Positions 10,620 to 22,451 of a DNA stretch of 64,000 bases are shown here, piece after piece. This DNA comes from Platanthera guangdongensis (taxonomy: Eukaryota; Streptophyta; Magnoliopsida; Asparagales; Orchidaceae). Positions within the stretch are counted from its first letter, which is position 1. Each line of letters starts with the position of its first letter. Below the pieces are notes generated by a model. The model saw nothing but the letters and a program-made list of their open reading frames with translations. It did not search any database and had not been told where the DNA came from. The stretch is taken from positions 109,972,124-110,036,123 of the forward strand of contig CM077147.1 in the NCBI GenBank assembly GCA_039583875.1, given 5' to 3'. Both the position numbers and the translations under genes were made by a program.

Positions 10620-12423
10620 TTATCTAACCTTAGGAACCCACATTTTACTGGGTCGTAGGTGTAAGTTAGACTTAAACTGAACATGCCTACCTGTAGTTCT
10701 TCTGACAGATAAGCCACCATTACTTCTCTGGACACTCTCATTGTGCCAGCAATCAATGACATATTGGCCCACTTTGCCACAGCACCAGCACTCATGCACA
10801 TTGTACCTTCTTTTAAGAATTGGCTTCACAGTAAAGTTGTTTGTAGCTCTCAACCCTGCTAGTACATAAGCTCATTTATTAAGTCTTTCAGCCACAACTT
10901 GCTTAGGGACATGTCTGGTAGCAGAAGTACTTAGGATATCTTGAACCCTATCTGCAGCTGCCTTCTTTTCAGAAAGCATACTCCTGATACCTTCAGATAT
11001 TCCTAAGTAAGTTTTGCTAAAAGACTTTCACTTAGCTTCCAAATGGGCTGGCAGTCCTTGTGAGTCAGCTACTACATTATTCTTGAGTGTTAGGGCTTGT
11101 ACACCAAAGAGAAATGGTCCATTTTGAGCCATTTTGGTTTTCTCATGGGCTGCCCAATAGGCACTAGAACCCTTGCCATTTCTACTTCCTTGCTCACAGT
11201 GACCATAAATACTATCATGGCCATACCTGTTAGAAGGTTGATCCACCTTTTTAAAAGAAATTTGAGGCTTGGAAGCAAGTGGTTGAGCTGAAGCTTTGCC
11301 TTTCCTATTGGAATTGACAGCTCTTGTTCTTCCTTTGAAAACTAGACCCTTCTTGCCCTTTTGGGAAGAGAAGGAATCTATCAAAGTTAATACAGAACTA
11401 AGTTTTGAAAACTTGGCCCTAGCTCCCTCTCCTTTTGGAGTCTACTTTCAAGATTCCTAATATGATTATTTTTGAAAGTAATTGTATCTATTTGAATAAC
11501 AGTTATTTTCTTCAATTTACTAATCCCTTTTAACTTCTGATCCAGCACTTTTGCTGAGTCTGAGGTAGCCAACTTCAGACTGGCATTCTCCTTTGCCAGC
11601 TGTTTGGATAGGAGCCTGCTTTCCTTAAAGGCTTGCAGGAGCTCTCCATAATGATCAATCAGTTGATTGATGTCTCCTTTAGATTCAGAGCCATCTTTAT
11701 CTATTGATGAAGATGCTTCTGACTCTGGGCTAATAATATAATCTGATACTAAGGGTGAAGTTTGTACCTTACTAGGACCAACCTGCTCCTGGCTGAGTTC
11801 ATCCTCAGCTATAGCCATCAGCCCTATGCATTGGCTATTTTTTGCTTTATGAATTTCATCCAATAATTGCAAGAATTCTATTTCTATAGAATTTTCCTCA
11901 GTTGAGAACAACCCAACGTAGGCCTCAGCATCCTCTTCATTTTCTGAGCCTGATGAAGAAGAGTCAGTCCAGCTTTTCTGCTTCTTGCCCACAAAGGATT
12001 TCTCTTTCTTGCCTTTATACTGGTGTTTGTTTTCTCACCAGACTCCTTTCTTTTGATAGGACAGTCTGCTATAACACATCCTGTCTTGCTGCAACAATAA
12101 AAAACAATTTTAGTAGATGTTTGTTTACCAGGTTTAGAACCACACCTTTCCTCTTTAGAGGTTTTCTTCTTTCCCTTGTAGCTCTCATCCTTGGAGTAAG
12201 AGGAAGAGGAAGGCCTTCTCCACAGTTCTTTTTCTTCAGGAACTTCTGGAATTGCCTAGAAAAGGCAGCAAGCTCCTCAATAGAATTATGGCCATCTGTT
12301 GTGCTTGTGTCTGAACTTTCTGACTCAGTATCAGCAACTTTTCTGGGAGGAGGAGTCTTTCTCCTGCCCTTCTTTGTAGCTTCAACTTTGAAAGCCACAG
12401 ACTTATCTTTGCAATAAGACTGC
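10620..12423 (-). pseudogene. C1 gag C-terminal part with two damaged zinc knuckles and coiled coil
   Basis: Downstream of the nested insertion, gag resumes at 12420 (SVAFKVEATKKGRRKTPPP). The first knuckle appears as YCCSKTGCVIADC, where the zinc-binding His is Cys; C2 has GHIVVDC there. A Ser/Asp/Glu-rich segment and a probable coiled coil (11992-11387) follow. The second knuckle near 10785-10745 reads CWCCGKVGQYVIDC, with Gln in place of His. Frameshifts lie near 12110 and 11390, and stops occur between 11028 and 10853. The protein would form the virus-like particle and bind RNA. Loss of both histidines predicts no RNA binding by these modules. Confidence 0.85.
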
Positions 12424-13863
12424 TGATGCAGGCTACGTCTCCTGACGAATTACAACGGACAAACGACACTGAATTGTTCTCTCGCGTTCCAATTATACGT
12501 TCGCACAATCAAATAGTTTAGTTCTTAATTGAGATCTTTTAACACATGCGATTAATTTAACACGCGTAATCCTTGTTAACCAAACAATACCACAACATTC
12601 ACAACACCTAAAATTATGACTCCTAACTGCTCCAATATTTGTCGTGTATAACGCAACGTCACAACAACAATCCGAGAAGAACTTGAATAAAAAGTATGAT
12701 CCAAAATTAGTCTTGTTCGCTCCCAAAAAATCTGAATATAACAATAAGGTTAGCTAATCCTTTAGAGATCTAATATGGGCTATTTGCCAATATTTGGATC
12801 AAGCGAATAGGATCCACCCGATCCAGAATCGATTAATGAAATTGAAGAACATAAACAACAAAATTAGATTTTTAAAATGGCGGATTCAAAAGCCGCGGAT
12901 AAAAGTCGACGTCTAGCAACCTCCAACTAAATAATAAACGAATCACACAAGTGTAGATATTTTTCGTTACCCAATCACAAGCAAATAGAACTTCAAAATC
13001 GTCCACAAGGATGAGCGGATGAATCACACGATGAAGGTTGAAAGATCCACTTCCATGAAATACCACGGAGCCGCACCTGAAGGAGAAGACGCACGCTGCT
13101 TTCTTCGGAGTCACCGGAGGAGATACACGAAAGATGATACGTGTTCCTTAGCTTTCTTCAAGAGGGAAGGGAGGGGATTAGAGTGAAGGGGACGGCCACA
13201 AGGGCTTAAAGGAGGAGTGGAGAGGGTAGCCGAATAGAGGGGGGGAGGAGATTTGGTGGCCGGCGGCCAAAGAGGGGAGGAGGAGAGTTGGCGGCTAGGG
13301 ATTGAGGGGTCGCCGAAATTTTGAGAGGAGCGGAAGAGGAGGGAATTCTCAACAGGGGAAAATTAGGGTTTAACTCAATTTCATTCATCACTATTCTTTT
13401 CATTACCCATGCAAGCATATATATAGGATACATCACTCAATCTCCACCATACAACAATAATCTGAAACTTAGATGGTTATAGGCAACCCATCTCCAACAT
13501 AAAAATTTAAATAACAATAACATGAAATAAAATGCTAAAAGAGAAAAAGCTTAAAAATAAAATAATATGCTTAAAAATATATAATTATAAATATATAATT
13601 TATAACCATATATTTTTATGTGACGGTAACGGACGACGACATGCGTAACATGTAGCAGAGATTTGGCGCGTCGTTTGTGATGGATGTCGCAGTAGAATAT
13701 TATCTTCAATCTAGCGGCAACGATCGTCCCAATCAACAAACTTTTTGTGGCGGAGATCAGCGGCCTCATTAGCAATGTCATCATGAACAAGTGGCGGGAC
13801 TTCGCCGCCAACAATTACCGGTCATGAGCATTACGAGCACATGGCCGGACCTCTTCGCCATCA
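12424..13863 (-). repeat. 3' LTR of the nested element
   Basis: It pairs with 16369-17847 over its full length with high similarity, differing by substitutions and small indels. TATA-like CCTATATATATGC lies on the minus strand near 13422-13434. G/A-rich leader-like sequence follows between about 13150 and 13360. Confidence 0.9.
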
Positions 13864-13878
13864 ATGCTCCCCCACTCA
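13864..13878 (-). promoter_or_regulatory. Polypurine tract of the nested element
   Basis: The minus strand reads TTTTGAGTGGGGGAGCAT immediately before the 3' LTR start (TGATGGCG). This is a G-rich purine run in the place where plus-strand DNA priming is expected. Confidence 0.6.
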
Positions 13879-15361
13879 AAATCACCCATCACCGATGATT
13901 GTCCTGGGAGAGTGTGGTGGAATAAAGCAGCCTCCAAATGTAGTACGACGAGCTCCCAAGTAATAGCTGAGAGTAACCTGTGAAGCATTACCAAAACAAC
14001 CAAGGTTTCCAAAAAACTAGACATAAATATGACAGAAAGAAAAATGATGTTTGTCTTACCAACCAGTGCAAGTACCATGGAATCCCAGTGGACGATAGAT
14101 TCGGCAATAACTTCACTCCCCAAACCATGAGAACATTTAGTCGGAGGAAGAAACGACAGAGAAAGCCACTCTAGAGGAGGAGAAACATACGACATAAAAT
14201 CCGGGACGTTGAAAATGGGTGAAACACCCCAATCATTCATAAAATCCAAAAAAACATAATGTCTTGATTTTTAATATAAATCAGGTACGGGTCAGCTTTC
14301 CTAAATGTTATGTTCAAGATGGTGTCGGTCAGCAACCGGTCGGGAGGTGAACGCACTAAAATTTCACCGTCAACTTGTAAGTTGGGTACACTCGTGAGTA
14401 AGTTGACATGCAAATGACACGACTCATATTGGATAGCTATGGCCACAAGAGTGGGTGCATATATATCGTGGCATGGTTGAAAATAAGTCAGTGCAAATTG
14501 GTTTAATTGATTTAATTTATATTTAACGTTTAGCGAACGCAAACCAAGAGGCACACCCTTCGCAAAATCAGAAGTGGACACAATAGATGACCTCATCAGA
14601 GACATATAATTAGAGAATTGAGTAATCATAGAAATTTTTGAAGATACAGAACTACCAAATGTTGTGACAAGTCCAAGCATGTATTCTAAAAACTCATTAA
14701 TACATATCTTACGAGATATATCCAATTGAGGGGCTACTAACGTAGGCAGTTCCAAATATCTCAGTCTAGTTATAACAAATCCGTGTCCAACAAAGTCATC
14801 AAGTCGAGTTACATGATCCGGAAAGAGGAGCGGAAAAGTCAGATCCGGAGGAAGATCAAAATCATATTGACTGCCACACAATGGAGTTATCATCAAAGAA
14901 AATTCTTCCAAATTAATACCACTCAAAACTTCCAAGAAGATTCTTCCCTCGCTAGGTAATTCTTCCAACGCATTAATTTTGTCATCTAACTCAGGATGAT
15001 CGGGAAACTACTCAACTAATATGGGTGATAGACCTGAGATATGATCGAGGATGGGTCAGTTAATCATATGGGGTGGCACTTCAGAGGAGAGATCCTCTTC
15101 CATGTCACTGGGGTAACTGAATTCCTCAAAATTTCTAAGCTCGTCAAAGATGCCAACATAGCCTTCAACGGTGGGCTCAGTCAAAAGCACTGGCTCAGAA
15201 TAAACAGAAGAGTTAATGACTGGAAAATAACACTCGGGGAGGACCATAATAAGACAGAGGTCGAAGGCTGAACTGGGCACTCGATAGTATACGGATCTGA
15301 TGTACCCCCAGCATCGTGTGAAATTATTGTGGGATAACCCACACTGCTCGGAACACTCCAA
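13879..15361 (-). pseudogene. Nested element second ORF, unknown protein
   Basis: A block at 15361-15056 ends in an acidic segment (DELRNFEEFSYPSDMEEDL). After two stops near 15055 and 15010, a 243-residue open block (14968-14237) follows, then a shorter stretch to about 13879. The 243-residue block is Leu/Ile/Phe-rich and globular-looking (LPPDLTFPLLFPDHVTRLDD). I recognise no enzyme motif. Position, acidic linker and hydrophobic C-terminal half recall the unknown ORF at 2268-3200 in an element with the same LTR termini. The resemblance is one of style and context, not proven homology. Confidence 0.5.
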
Positions 15362-15541
15362 CCTCGCGGGCTCATGACATTCCTAGAAGTAACAACCATG
15401 GAATTCTCGGACAATGGATCTAACAGGCTCCCTTTTCCTAACGGTGGATGGAGGTACACAACGTGTAGACATACTAGTCTGGGGAAAGCTTCTAACTTGA
15501 GGGCTAAGATCACTCATATCATCAGATACGGGTCTTGTGCA

Positions 15542-16021
15542 CTACCGTAATGTAGCCACGTCATCAGACATCCACGTGGGAGTGTACTGATCGGTGAGGA
15601 GACTTTTCATGACCGGATAACCTATAGGAGAACCAATACGTCTTTCCTCGTTGAACCAGAAAGTTTGTGCTCGACCCACTAACTTCTTGCTCACCATTGG
15701 GGCCTTGTGGAGGTCCCACAGACAAAGACACTCAAAATAACGTTCTCTCCCAACAACCCAATTAAGGAAGATCTGAGGACCTCCCAACCCATCGTAGGTG
15801 GGTGCAACGCTCCTAGATGACCTAGATACGTTAACCTCTTGCTCAGGGAGATGGTGCTGATGATGGTATGGTTGCCTAGGGGATAGTGGTGTCGCTTGGT
15901 TAGCTGTTAGTTGCCTAAATAAGTCCCTAATTTCACCCATTATAGGTGAATGAACAGTTTTCCGAACATTCGACATGGATCCAGAAGATTTGAATCGGGA
16001 AACGTTAACGTCATGGGCCAT
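15542..16021 (-). pseudogene. Nested element gag-like ORF (Ty3/gypsy type)
   Basis: The ATG at 16021 lies about 330 bases after the PBS. Residues about 70-130 show the gypsy gag signature: PTYDGLGGPQIFLNWV, then a tryptophan/leucine-spaced helix region and VGRAQTFWFNEE. This is the standard layout of the Retrotrans_gag capsid domain. At 159 residues it is only the N-terminal portion; a stop at 15542 precedes a degraded continuation. No zinc knuckle was found. It would build the particle if intact. Confidence 0.7.
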
Positions 16022-16352
16022 TTTAGTGGTGACGGGACAAAACCTTTTCTACTTGAATCTGGTGCACATGCAATTGAATAATGACTCTGATCCTATAAAA
16101 TTGTAATAGATGTTATTGTTCCCGCTAAACCACTAAAGCAATGAATATATTTTTTCTATTTTCTTGCTAAAAATAAATAGGGGATTATTAAATAATTATT
16201 TTTGAATTTTTTGTAGAAAAATAAAGATTTTAAGGCACTATTGGCAGACCAATTTTTTTTTGTAATTTTGACAAAAACGACGTGCAATAAAAGTGTGTGT
16301 TGACAACCAATTAAGAGGGGGAGGGTGCCAAGTAGGAAATTGACGTGAACCT

Positions 16353-16366
16353 CTCTCTGATACTAA
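16353..16366 (-). promoter_or_regulatory. Primer-binding site of the nested element
   Basis: The minus strand reads TTAGTATCAGAGAG directly beside the 5' LTR end. It is two mismatches from the tRNA-Met consensus TGGTATCAGAGC, consistent with decay. Confidence 0.7.
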
Positions 16367-16368
16367 AT

Positions 16369-17847
16369 TGATGCAGGCTACGTCACCTGACGGACCACAA
16401 CGGACCAATGACATTGAATCGTTCTCTCACGTTCCAATTCTACGTTCGCATAATATAATGTTTTAGTTCTTAATTGAGGTCTTTTAACACACTGGATTAA
16501 TTTAACACGCGTAATCCTTGTTAACCAAACAATACCTAAAATTATGACTCCTAAACCACAACATTCACAACACCTAAAATTATGACTCCTAATCGCTCCA
16601 ATATTTGTCGTGTATAACGCAACGTCACAACCACAATCCAAGAAGAACATGATTAAAAAGTAAGATCCAAATTAGTCTTGTTCGCTCCCAAAAAATCCGA
16701 ATATAACATTAATGTTAGCCAATCCTTTATAGATCTAATAAAGGTTATTTGCCAATATTTGGATCAAGCAAAAAGGATCCAGCCGATCCGGATTCGATTA
16801 ATGAAATTGAAGAACATAAATGACAAAATCAGATTTTTAAAATGACGGATTCAAAAGCCGCGGATAAAAGTCAACGTCTCGCAACCTCCAACTAATTAAT
16901 AAAGGAATCACACAAGAGTAGATATTTTTCGTTACCCAATCCCAAGCAAATAGACCTTCAAAATCGTCCACAAGGATGAGTGGAGGAATCGCACGATGAA
17001 AATGGAAAGATCCACTTCCACGAAATTCCATGGAGCCGTACCGGAAGGAGAAGACGCACGCCGCTTTCTTCGGAGTCACCAAAGGAGATCCATGGAAGAT
17101 GATACGTGAAAGATCCTTAGGTTTCTTCAAGAGGTAAGGTAGGGGATTAGAACGAAGGGGTCGGTAATAAGGGCTTAGAGGAGGAGAGAGGGAAGCCGAA
17201 TAGAGGGGGGAGGTGATTGGGTGGCCGACGGCGAAAGAGGGGAGGAGGAGAGTTGGCGGCTAGGGATTGAGGTGTGGCTGAAATTTTGAGAGGAGGGGAA
17301 GTGGAGGGAATTCTCAAGAGTGGAAAATTAGGAATTAGGGTTTAAATCAATTTCATTCTTCACTATTCTTTTCATTACCAATGCAAGAATATATATAGGA
17401 TACACCACTCAATCTCCACCATAAAACAATAATCTAAAACTTAGATGGTTATAGGCAACCCATCTCCAACAAAAAATTGAAATAACAATGGAAATAACAA
17501 TAACATGAAATAAAATGCTAAAAGAGAAAAAGCTTAAAAATAAAATAAAATGCTTAAAAATGTATAATTATAAATATATAATTTATAATCATATATTTTT
17601 ATGTGACGGTAACGGAGGACGACATGCATAACATGTAGCGGAGATTTGGCGCGGCGTTGGAGATGGATGTCGCGGTAGAATATCATCTTCAAGCTTGCGG
17701 CAACGATCGTCCCAATCAACAAACTCTTTGTGGCGGAGATCAACGACCTCATCAGCAACGCCATCATGAACAAGTTGAGGAACTTCGCCGCCAACAATCA
17801 ATCGGTCACGAGCATTACGAGCATATGGCCGGACCTCTTCGCCATCA
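16369..17847 (-). repeat. 5' LTR of the nested element
   Basis: It carries the same terminal sequences as 12424-13863. It contains a short duplication absent from the other LTR: CCTAAAATTATGACTCCTAA occurs twice, near 16531 and 16573. TATA-like sequence lies near 17390-17400 on the minus strand. Confidence 0.9.
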
Positions 17848-18528
17848 CATGCTACTCTTTTCCTCTTCCTTTCTGGCAGTCAACTGCATTTCATAGGACA
17901 ACAATTTTCCAAACAAGGTTGATGGAGGAGTATCTGTAAGTCTGGCCACTTCTCTGATGGCACAAAGTTTGGTATCCCAATCCTTAGTTAATGATCTGAG
18001 AAACTTGTCATTCAGTTCATAAGTGCTGAATACTCTTCCATAAGTCATCAGCTCATCGATAATTATGAAGAACTTTTCATATCATATAGCTATGTTATCT
18101 GTCTTGGCTCGTCTGAAACTCTCATATTGATTTAGCATAGATTTCCTATCCTCTCTTACTTCTTCTGTCCCTTCCATGTAGACAATCAAAGTGTCCCACA
18201 TTTCCTTTGAAGTGTTGCAGTGGACTAAATTCTTAAATGTAGAATCATCTATGGCACTAACAATTATGTTTTGTGCCCTCTTATCCAAAATGGATAAGAT
18301 GATCTCATCTTTGGTCATCTCAGAATAACTCTTTGGAGTTTTCAGATTTGCATCTAGAATAGATGTCTTCATAGGGATGAAATACCCTTCTTAAACTGTG
18401 ATGTAAATTTTTGGATCAGATGCCTCCATGAATAATCTGACCCTTTCTTTCCATATGCCAAAGGTTTCTTCTCTACAAATTGGAAGTTTCATGGATCCAC
18501 GTTCTTTGTGATTTTCTTCTGAACCCAT
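17848..18528 (-). pseudogene. C1 gag N-terminal part (UBN2/copia gag domain)
   Basis: The ATG at 18528 begins MGSEENHKERGSMKLPICR. The protein continues through the copia gag domain (FGIWKERVRLFMEASDP, DKRAQNIIVSAIDD, SKEMWDTLIVYMEG, ELNDKFLRSLTKDWD). A TAA lies near 18393 where C2 has lysine, and a TGA at 18082-18084 where C2 has cysteine. The frame is cut at 17848 by the nested element. The start is supported by the matching ATG in C2 (28059) and by the PBS about 60 bases upstream. Confidence 0.88.
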
Positions 18529-18589
18529 CTTGGCTATCTTATTACTTCCTTGAAGATACACTCAGACTGTTAAGCCTAGTTTTGAGCAA

Positions 18590-18605
18590 CCTCCCTCTGA
18601 TACCA
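18590..18605 (-). promoter_or_regulatory. C1 primer-binding site, tRNA-Met type
   Basis: The minus strand reads TGGTATCAGAGGGAGG, two bases after the LTR end at 18608. Confidence 0.88.
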
Positions 18606-18607
18606 CT

Positions 18608-20234
18608 TGAAGAAATTGGTTTCAAGATTGTCTAAACACCTAGAGGGGTGTGAATAGGTTCAATTCAAATACTACTTAGACAGTTAATAAATTGCTCACA
18701 GCACATATATAAATTCTACAACTATCACAGTACACAATCATCCAATCACAGTATACACACAGATTTATACTGGTTCCCCAAATGATTGGTACATCCACTT
18801 TCCCCCTTCACCAATCTAGCAATTTACTAGATTTGGCAAAACTTCCTTCCACCTTCTCAGATCCTCAAATCTTACAACTCAGAACCCAAACTGGTTCCTA
18901 CAGCTCACATTTCAACAAGTGCTACAACTCAGGCTCTTCCCAAGAACCCTAACTCAGAGTGAATCCACACTCCTACCACTCATGCAATCAAGCTCTACCT
19001 CAGCCTTTATAATCACAGGCTTACAACTCAGAGATTGAAATCTCTTACACTCAGATCTATAATATATCTTACAAAAAATTGATTAAGAGAATGTTTCTAC
19101 CTTCACCTAGATAGAGAGAGGTGAGGGAATCTTGATTAGATCTTGATGGATCCGCTATCTCCTGTTCTTTGCTGTAATGAATCTGATTCGACCTAACTTA
19201 GCTTATTCAAAGCTTCTTGAAAGAGAGAACATAGGTTGAATCTTCTTGAGAAGTTGGTGTAGATCCAGCTTCTTCCTCCTTGCAGAATTAAATCTACAAT
19301 CACTGACAGATCTGCTGTGATGTTATCCCCTTCGCTGACAAATCTACAATCACTGACAGATCTTCTTGCTATAAAGAATTCCATAAATTCTTCTTGGAGA
19401 ATTCCTCTTTATTTTCTCTCGGTCTTCTTTGTTGTTTTCTCTGATATCTTGGCCCTATTTATAGATCAAATCAGAAGCAACCAGCTGATCCGGTAGATGA
19501 CTAACATCTGACAGTTCTGACATGTCTAACAAGCCTTGACAATTCTGGCAGCTGTCAAGTCTTCAGTCTTGAAATTTGGCACTTACAGTTATTTAACTCA
19601 GCTGAATGTGTCGAGACATAAGGATAGTATGTGTCGACACAGATGAAGTATGTAACGACACAATTACCCGGGTGTCGACACACTTCCTTTGGTGTTGTTG
19701 ACAAACTTCAGAAACTGTTGACATAGTTCTTCATTCAGTTCTCGATACTGTCTTTGTAGAATGTGTCGAAATACTTCAGAACATGTTGACACAACTGATG
19801 TATAATCAAACTCTGCAAGTCGACACAAGTCCTGGGTGTCGACACAGCTGTTTTAGAATGTGTCGACACAGCTTCTCCAAATGTGGACCCAAGTCCTGGA
19901 TGTCGACATAGTTGCTTCTTTACAATTGTCACTACAACAAGGTCTAAGTGTGTTGACACAAGTTATGAGTGTCGACATTACTGATGTCGACTTAACCTAT
20001 GGGTATCGACACAAGTCCTTTGTGTCGACACAGACTTGCTTCTTTTCTCGACACAGGTCCTTCAAAGGTGTCGACACTAAATAAGTGTCTCGACACTTTT
20101 GTACGTAGAATATTTTCTGCATTCTTCTGCCTGCACAAGTAAACTCAATACACCATCAAATACAACCTGATGTATAACCTTGAGTTAGGTGAGGCTTCTC
20201 CAAATCCGGTACACAATTTTCAATGTACCCAACA
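18608..20234 (-). repeat. C1 5' LTR (about 1.6 kb)
   Basis: It spans TGAAGAAATTGG to GTACCCAACA on the plus strand, so TGTTGGGTAC opens the LTR on its own strand. Both ends match the C2 LTRs. A TATA box (CTATAAATAG, minus) lies at 19455-19464 and the palindrome array upstream of it. TSD evidence is not available because the 3' LTR is missing. Confidence 0.88.
19608..20098. repeat. GTGTCGACAC palindrome array in the C1 LTR U3
   Basis: Six exact copies of GTGTCGACAC and many one-mismatch variants occur at roughly 20-50 bp spacing, upstream of the LTR TATA box in minus orientation. Confidence 0.9.
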
Positions 20235-21085
20235 GCTACCATCATGGAGAAGCCCGAGGATATCCCACCACACACACATCGCGATCTCCGCACTTTATGG
20301 AAAGCGCAATTTGCTCGACCTGAAGCAAGTTCCCCTTGCCGAGCTCCCCCTCCTGGCCGCGCAAGCTAACGCAAATAGCGTTGTCACCAGCCACTTCTTG
20401 GACTACTTAACCAGGTATCTCCTCAAAGAAAACGAACAACTTCAGCAGCAAATGAGGACGATTAAAGAACGAAATATGCAGTTAGGAAAAAGAGTTGCTC
20501 TACAGAAGGAAGAGTTAGTGGTATGTTTTGTATCCGCAGCGGTTTCCTTTTTGAAGTCCGCAGCGACCTGATGCTTATGTTTTTTGCCTTTCTACATGTC
20601 GCATACGACCTAGGGAATGAAAATTTCAAGGCATCCGCTCTCTCTTTTGTGAAGGAGAGTTTCGAGATCGCCATTGAGTGATTCGTTGCAGCGTCTTCGC
20701 TAAGGAGTGCGTGGAAGGCATGCCATTTCTCCAACTCTTCCCTGAGTTAGAGGAGCAGGTCGCAGCCATGGAGCGAACTGCCAAAGGGAAAGAAGCAGTT
20801 GATGAGGTTGAGGAAGAAGAATAAGAAGAAGGAGAAGGTGGCGGTGAGGCCAAAGATGTTGCTGATGATGCTGGTTCAAGCAAGCGAGGTGGAGTCCAGT
20901 CCGCCGAGTTCGATTCCTCTCCATCTAGCTCTGCTGATGAGAGCTCACCTAGCGAGTCCGCAGTAAGCAAAAGTTCAGATAACAGCAGAGGAAGCTGCTC
21001 GGAGGGTTACTCTCTTGAAGTTAACATTGAAGATTCAGGCCCTGAAGTTCCTGCGGAAAAGAAGCGGAAGAGGTCGTTGACATAA
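20235..21085 (+). pseudogene. Coiled-coil protein with acidic tail, retroelement-like remnant
   Basis: The plus strand encodes a leucine-rich and coiled-coil segment (YLLKENEQLQQQMRTIKERN) at about 20410-20480. After a GTATGT that could be a splice donor (about 20521), a second block reads AYDLGNENFKASALSFVKES. A third block (about 20690-21085) begins with VEGMPFLQLFPELEEQV and ends in an acidic Glu/Asp/Ser-rich tail and a basic KKRKR before a stop. Stops at about 20656 and 20822 break it. This pattern is common in first ORFs of plant Ty3 elements and in transposon-associated proteins. The exact family is not recognised; an intron-bearing gene relic is the alternative. Confidence 0.5.
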
Positions 21086-22451
21086 GATGTATTTTGTTTT
21101 TATTATTTTTTTGTAAAGGAGGTAGCAGACTCAAGTTTGGAGTCCGCCAATCTCATGAAAGTTGTAATTTGATATTGATAAAATATAAAAAGGATATTCT
21201 TGGATCAACTCGCGTCTTCTGCAATGTTCTTTGCTTATTTCTTGTTTGAATGCAATCTGATGTTTAATTAATGGGCAAACCTAGTGGATCAGTCCGCGCA
21301 TTTTAGAAACTATCCGCGCCATATAATTTTTCAACTTGCCAATTAGAAGATAACCTTGAAAAATAATTCAACTACAGATCGCCGCAACATCAACGAGATT
21401 AAAGTTGCTTTCATAAATAATAGAACATTGAGGCGGACTCTGTCGATTACCATTTGCAGTCCACAATTCCCTTGGCCAAAACTGAATAAACCTTGCGAGC
21501 TTAAGAAAAAAATGATAATGAATGTTGCAGACTCAGAGAGAATTATTGTTAGACTGCGAGCTGAGAGAATTGTAGATGAACCTGCGACCTGAGAATTATG
21601 GGTTACAGACTTAAGTGACCAAGCAGGCAGGTGCGCATGGAGCCCATTACTTTCCTCGCAGGGTCACGTAAACTGTACTTACATCACCCAAATAGCTTTG
21701 GTGGCCTGTCAGATCAAGCACTGCAGACTGAGTAGTTTACAAGAATTGAATCCGGCTGAATTGAAAACCCACTGAAAGTTTGCGGACTGAGCGGACATCA
21801 TTGTTTAGTCCGCACCCTTGTCTGAATTTTCTGTATGAGTTACAGAATTAGGTGACCAAGCGGGCAGGTGCATATAGCATTGCTTTCCTCACAGGGTCAC
21901 ATAAGCTGTAAGGTCAAGAAAATTGTCGGACTGGGCGGATATTAATTCAAAGTCCACACTTAATTGAATAGAAATGATTCATAGTTCAAGTGACCAAGCG
22001 GGTAGGTGTAGCTCGAGCGCCAATACTTTTCTCACAGGGTCACGAAAACTATAAAGTCAACCCAATGAATACCGGCGGACTATGCGGATACAATTAATCA
22101 ATCAGCGCCTTCTCAGTTTCCTGTGATGAATGAGATACAGACTTGTGTGACCAAGTGGGCAGGTGAGGCTGGAGCGGCATTGCTTTCCTCGCAGTGTCTT
22201 AAAAGCTGTACATTCAACAGAATGGTTTACTGCCGTCTTGCCTGTAGTACAGCCAAAATTAATCTTTCGGGCAGGTGCGGTCGGAGTTGCATTGCTTTCC
22301 TTTGAGATCAACAGGGCTGTGGGTCTCCTGTAGGCACTGATTGAGGGTACCAAAGTGTATTCGAAGGTCACAAGCTGAGATGATCTGTGGGCAGGTGCGG
22401 CCGGAGAAGCATTTCTTTCCTCACGCGATCAACAATGTTGTAACAATATCC
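21086..22451. repeat. Degenerate tandem repeat region, six GGGCAGGTGCGG-type units
   Basis: Units containing a GACCAAGCGGGCAGGTG-like start followed by CATTGCTTTCCTC and CAGGGTCAC occur near 21616, 21849, 21990, 22145, 22262 and 22385. Spacing is roughly 115-235 bp. No coding region was seen. Tandem repeats of this kind are frequent in untranslated regions of Tat-like Ty3 elements, but the owner of this array is not established. Confidence 0.7.

Larger units (their letters stand above)
12424..17847 (-). mobile_element. Nested two-LTR retroelement without pol, inserted in C1 gag
   Basis: LTRs of 1440 bp (12424-13863) and 1479 bp (16369-17847) in the same orientation flank a 2.5-kb internal region. 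The ends are TGATG...CATCA. A PBS-like site (TAGTATCAGAGA) adjoins the 16369 LTR and a purine tract adjoins the other, fixing minus orientation. Flanking 5-mers (ACTGC and CATGC) match at three of five bases, a decayed target duplication. C1 gag resumes on both sides, which confirms insertion. Internal ORFs show a gypsy-like gag and an unknown protein but no protease, RT or integrase, so it needed enzymes from elsewhere. Confidence 0.9.
5408..20234 (-). mobile_element. Sirevirus-like Ty1/copia element C1, 3'-truncated, with nested insertion
   Basis: In minus orientation the order is 5' LTR (18608-20234), tRNA-Met PBS, long gag with two zinc-knuckle positions, protease, integrase, RT/RNase H, then a promoter-like palindrome array and a third ORF. 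Order and gag length fit Sirevirus-type copia. The 3' LTR is missing; the element stops at about 5408 against the neighbouring relic. Gag is interrupted by a 5.4-kb nested element. Without the insertion C1 is about 9.4 kb. Many stops and lost catalytic or zinc-binding residues show that it is dead. Confidence 0.85.
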
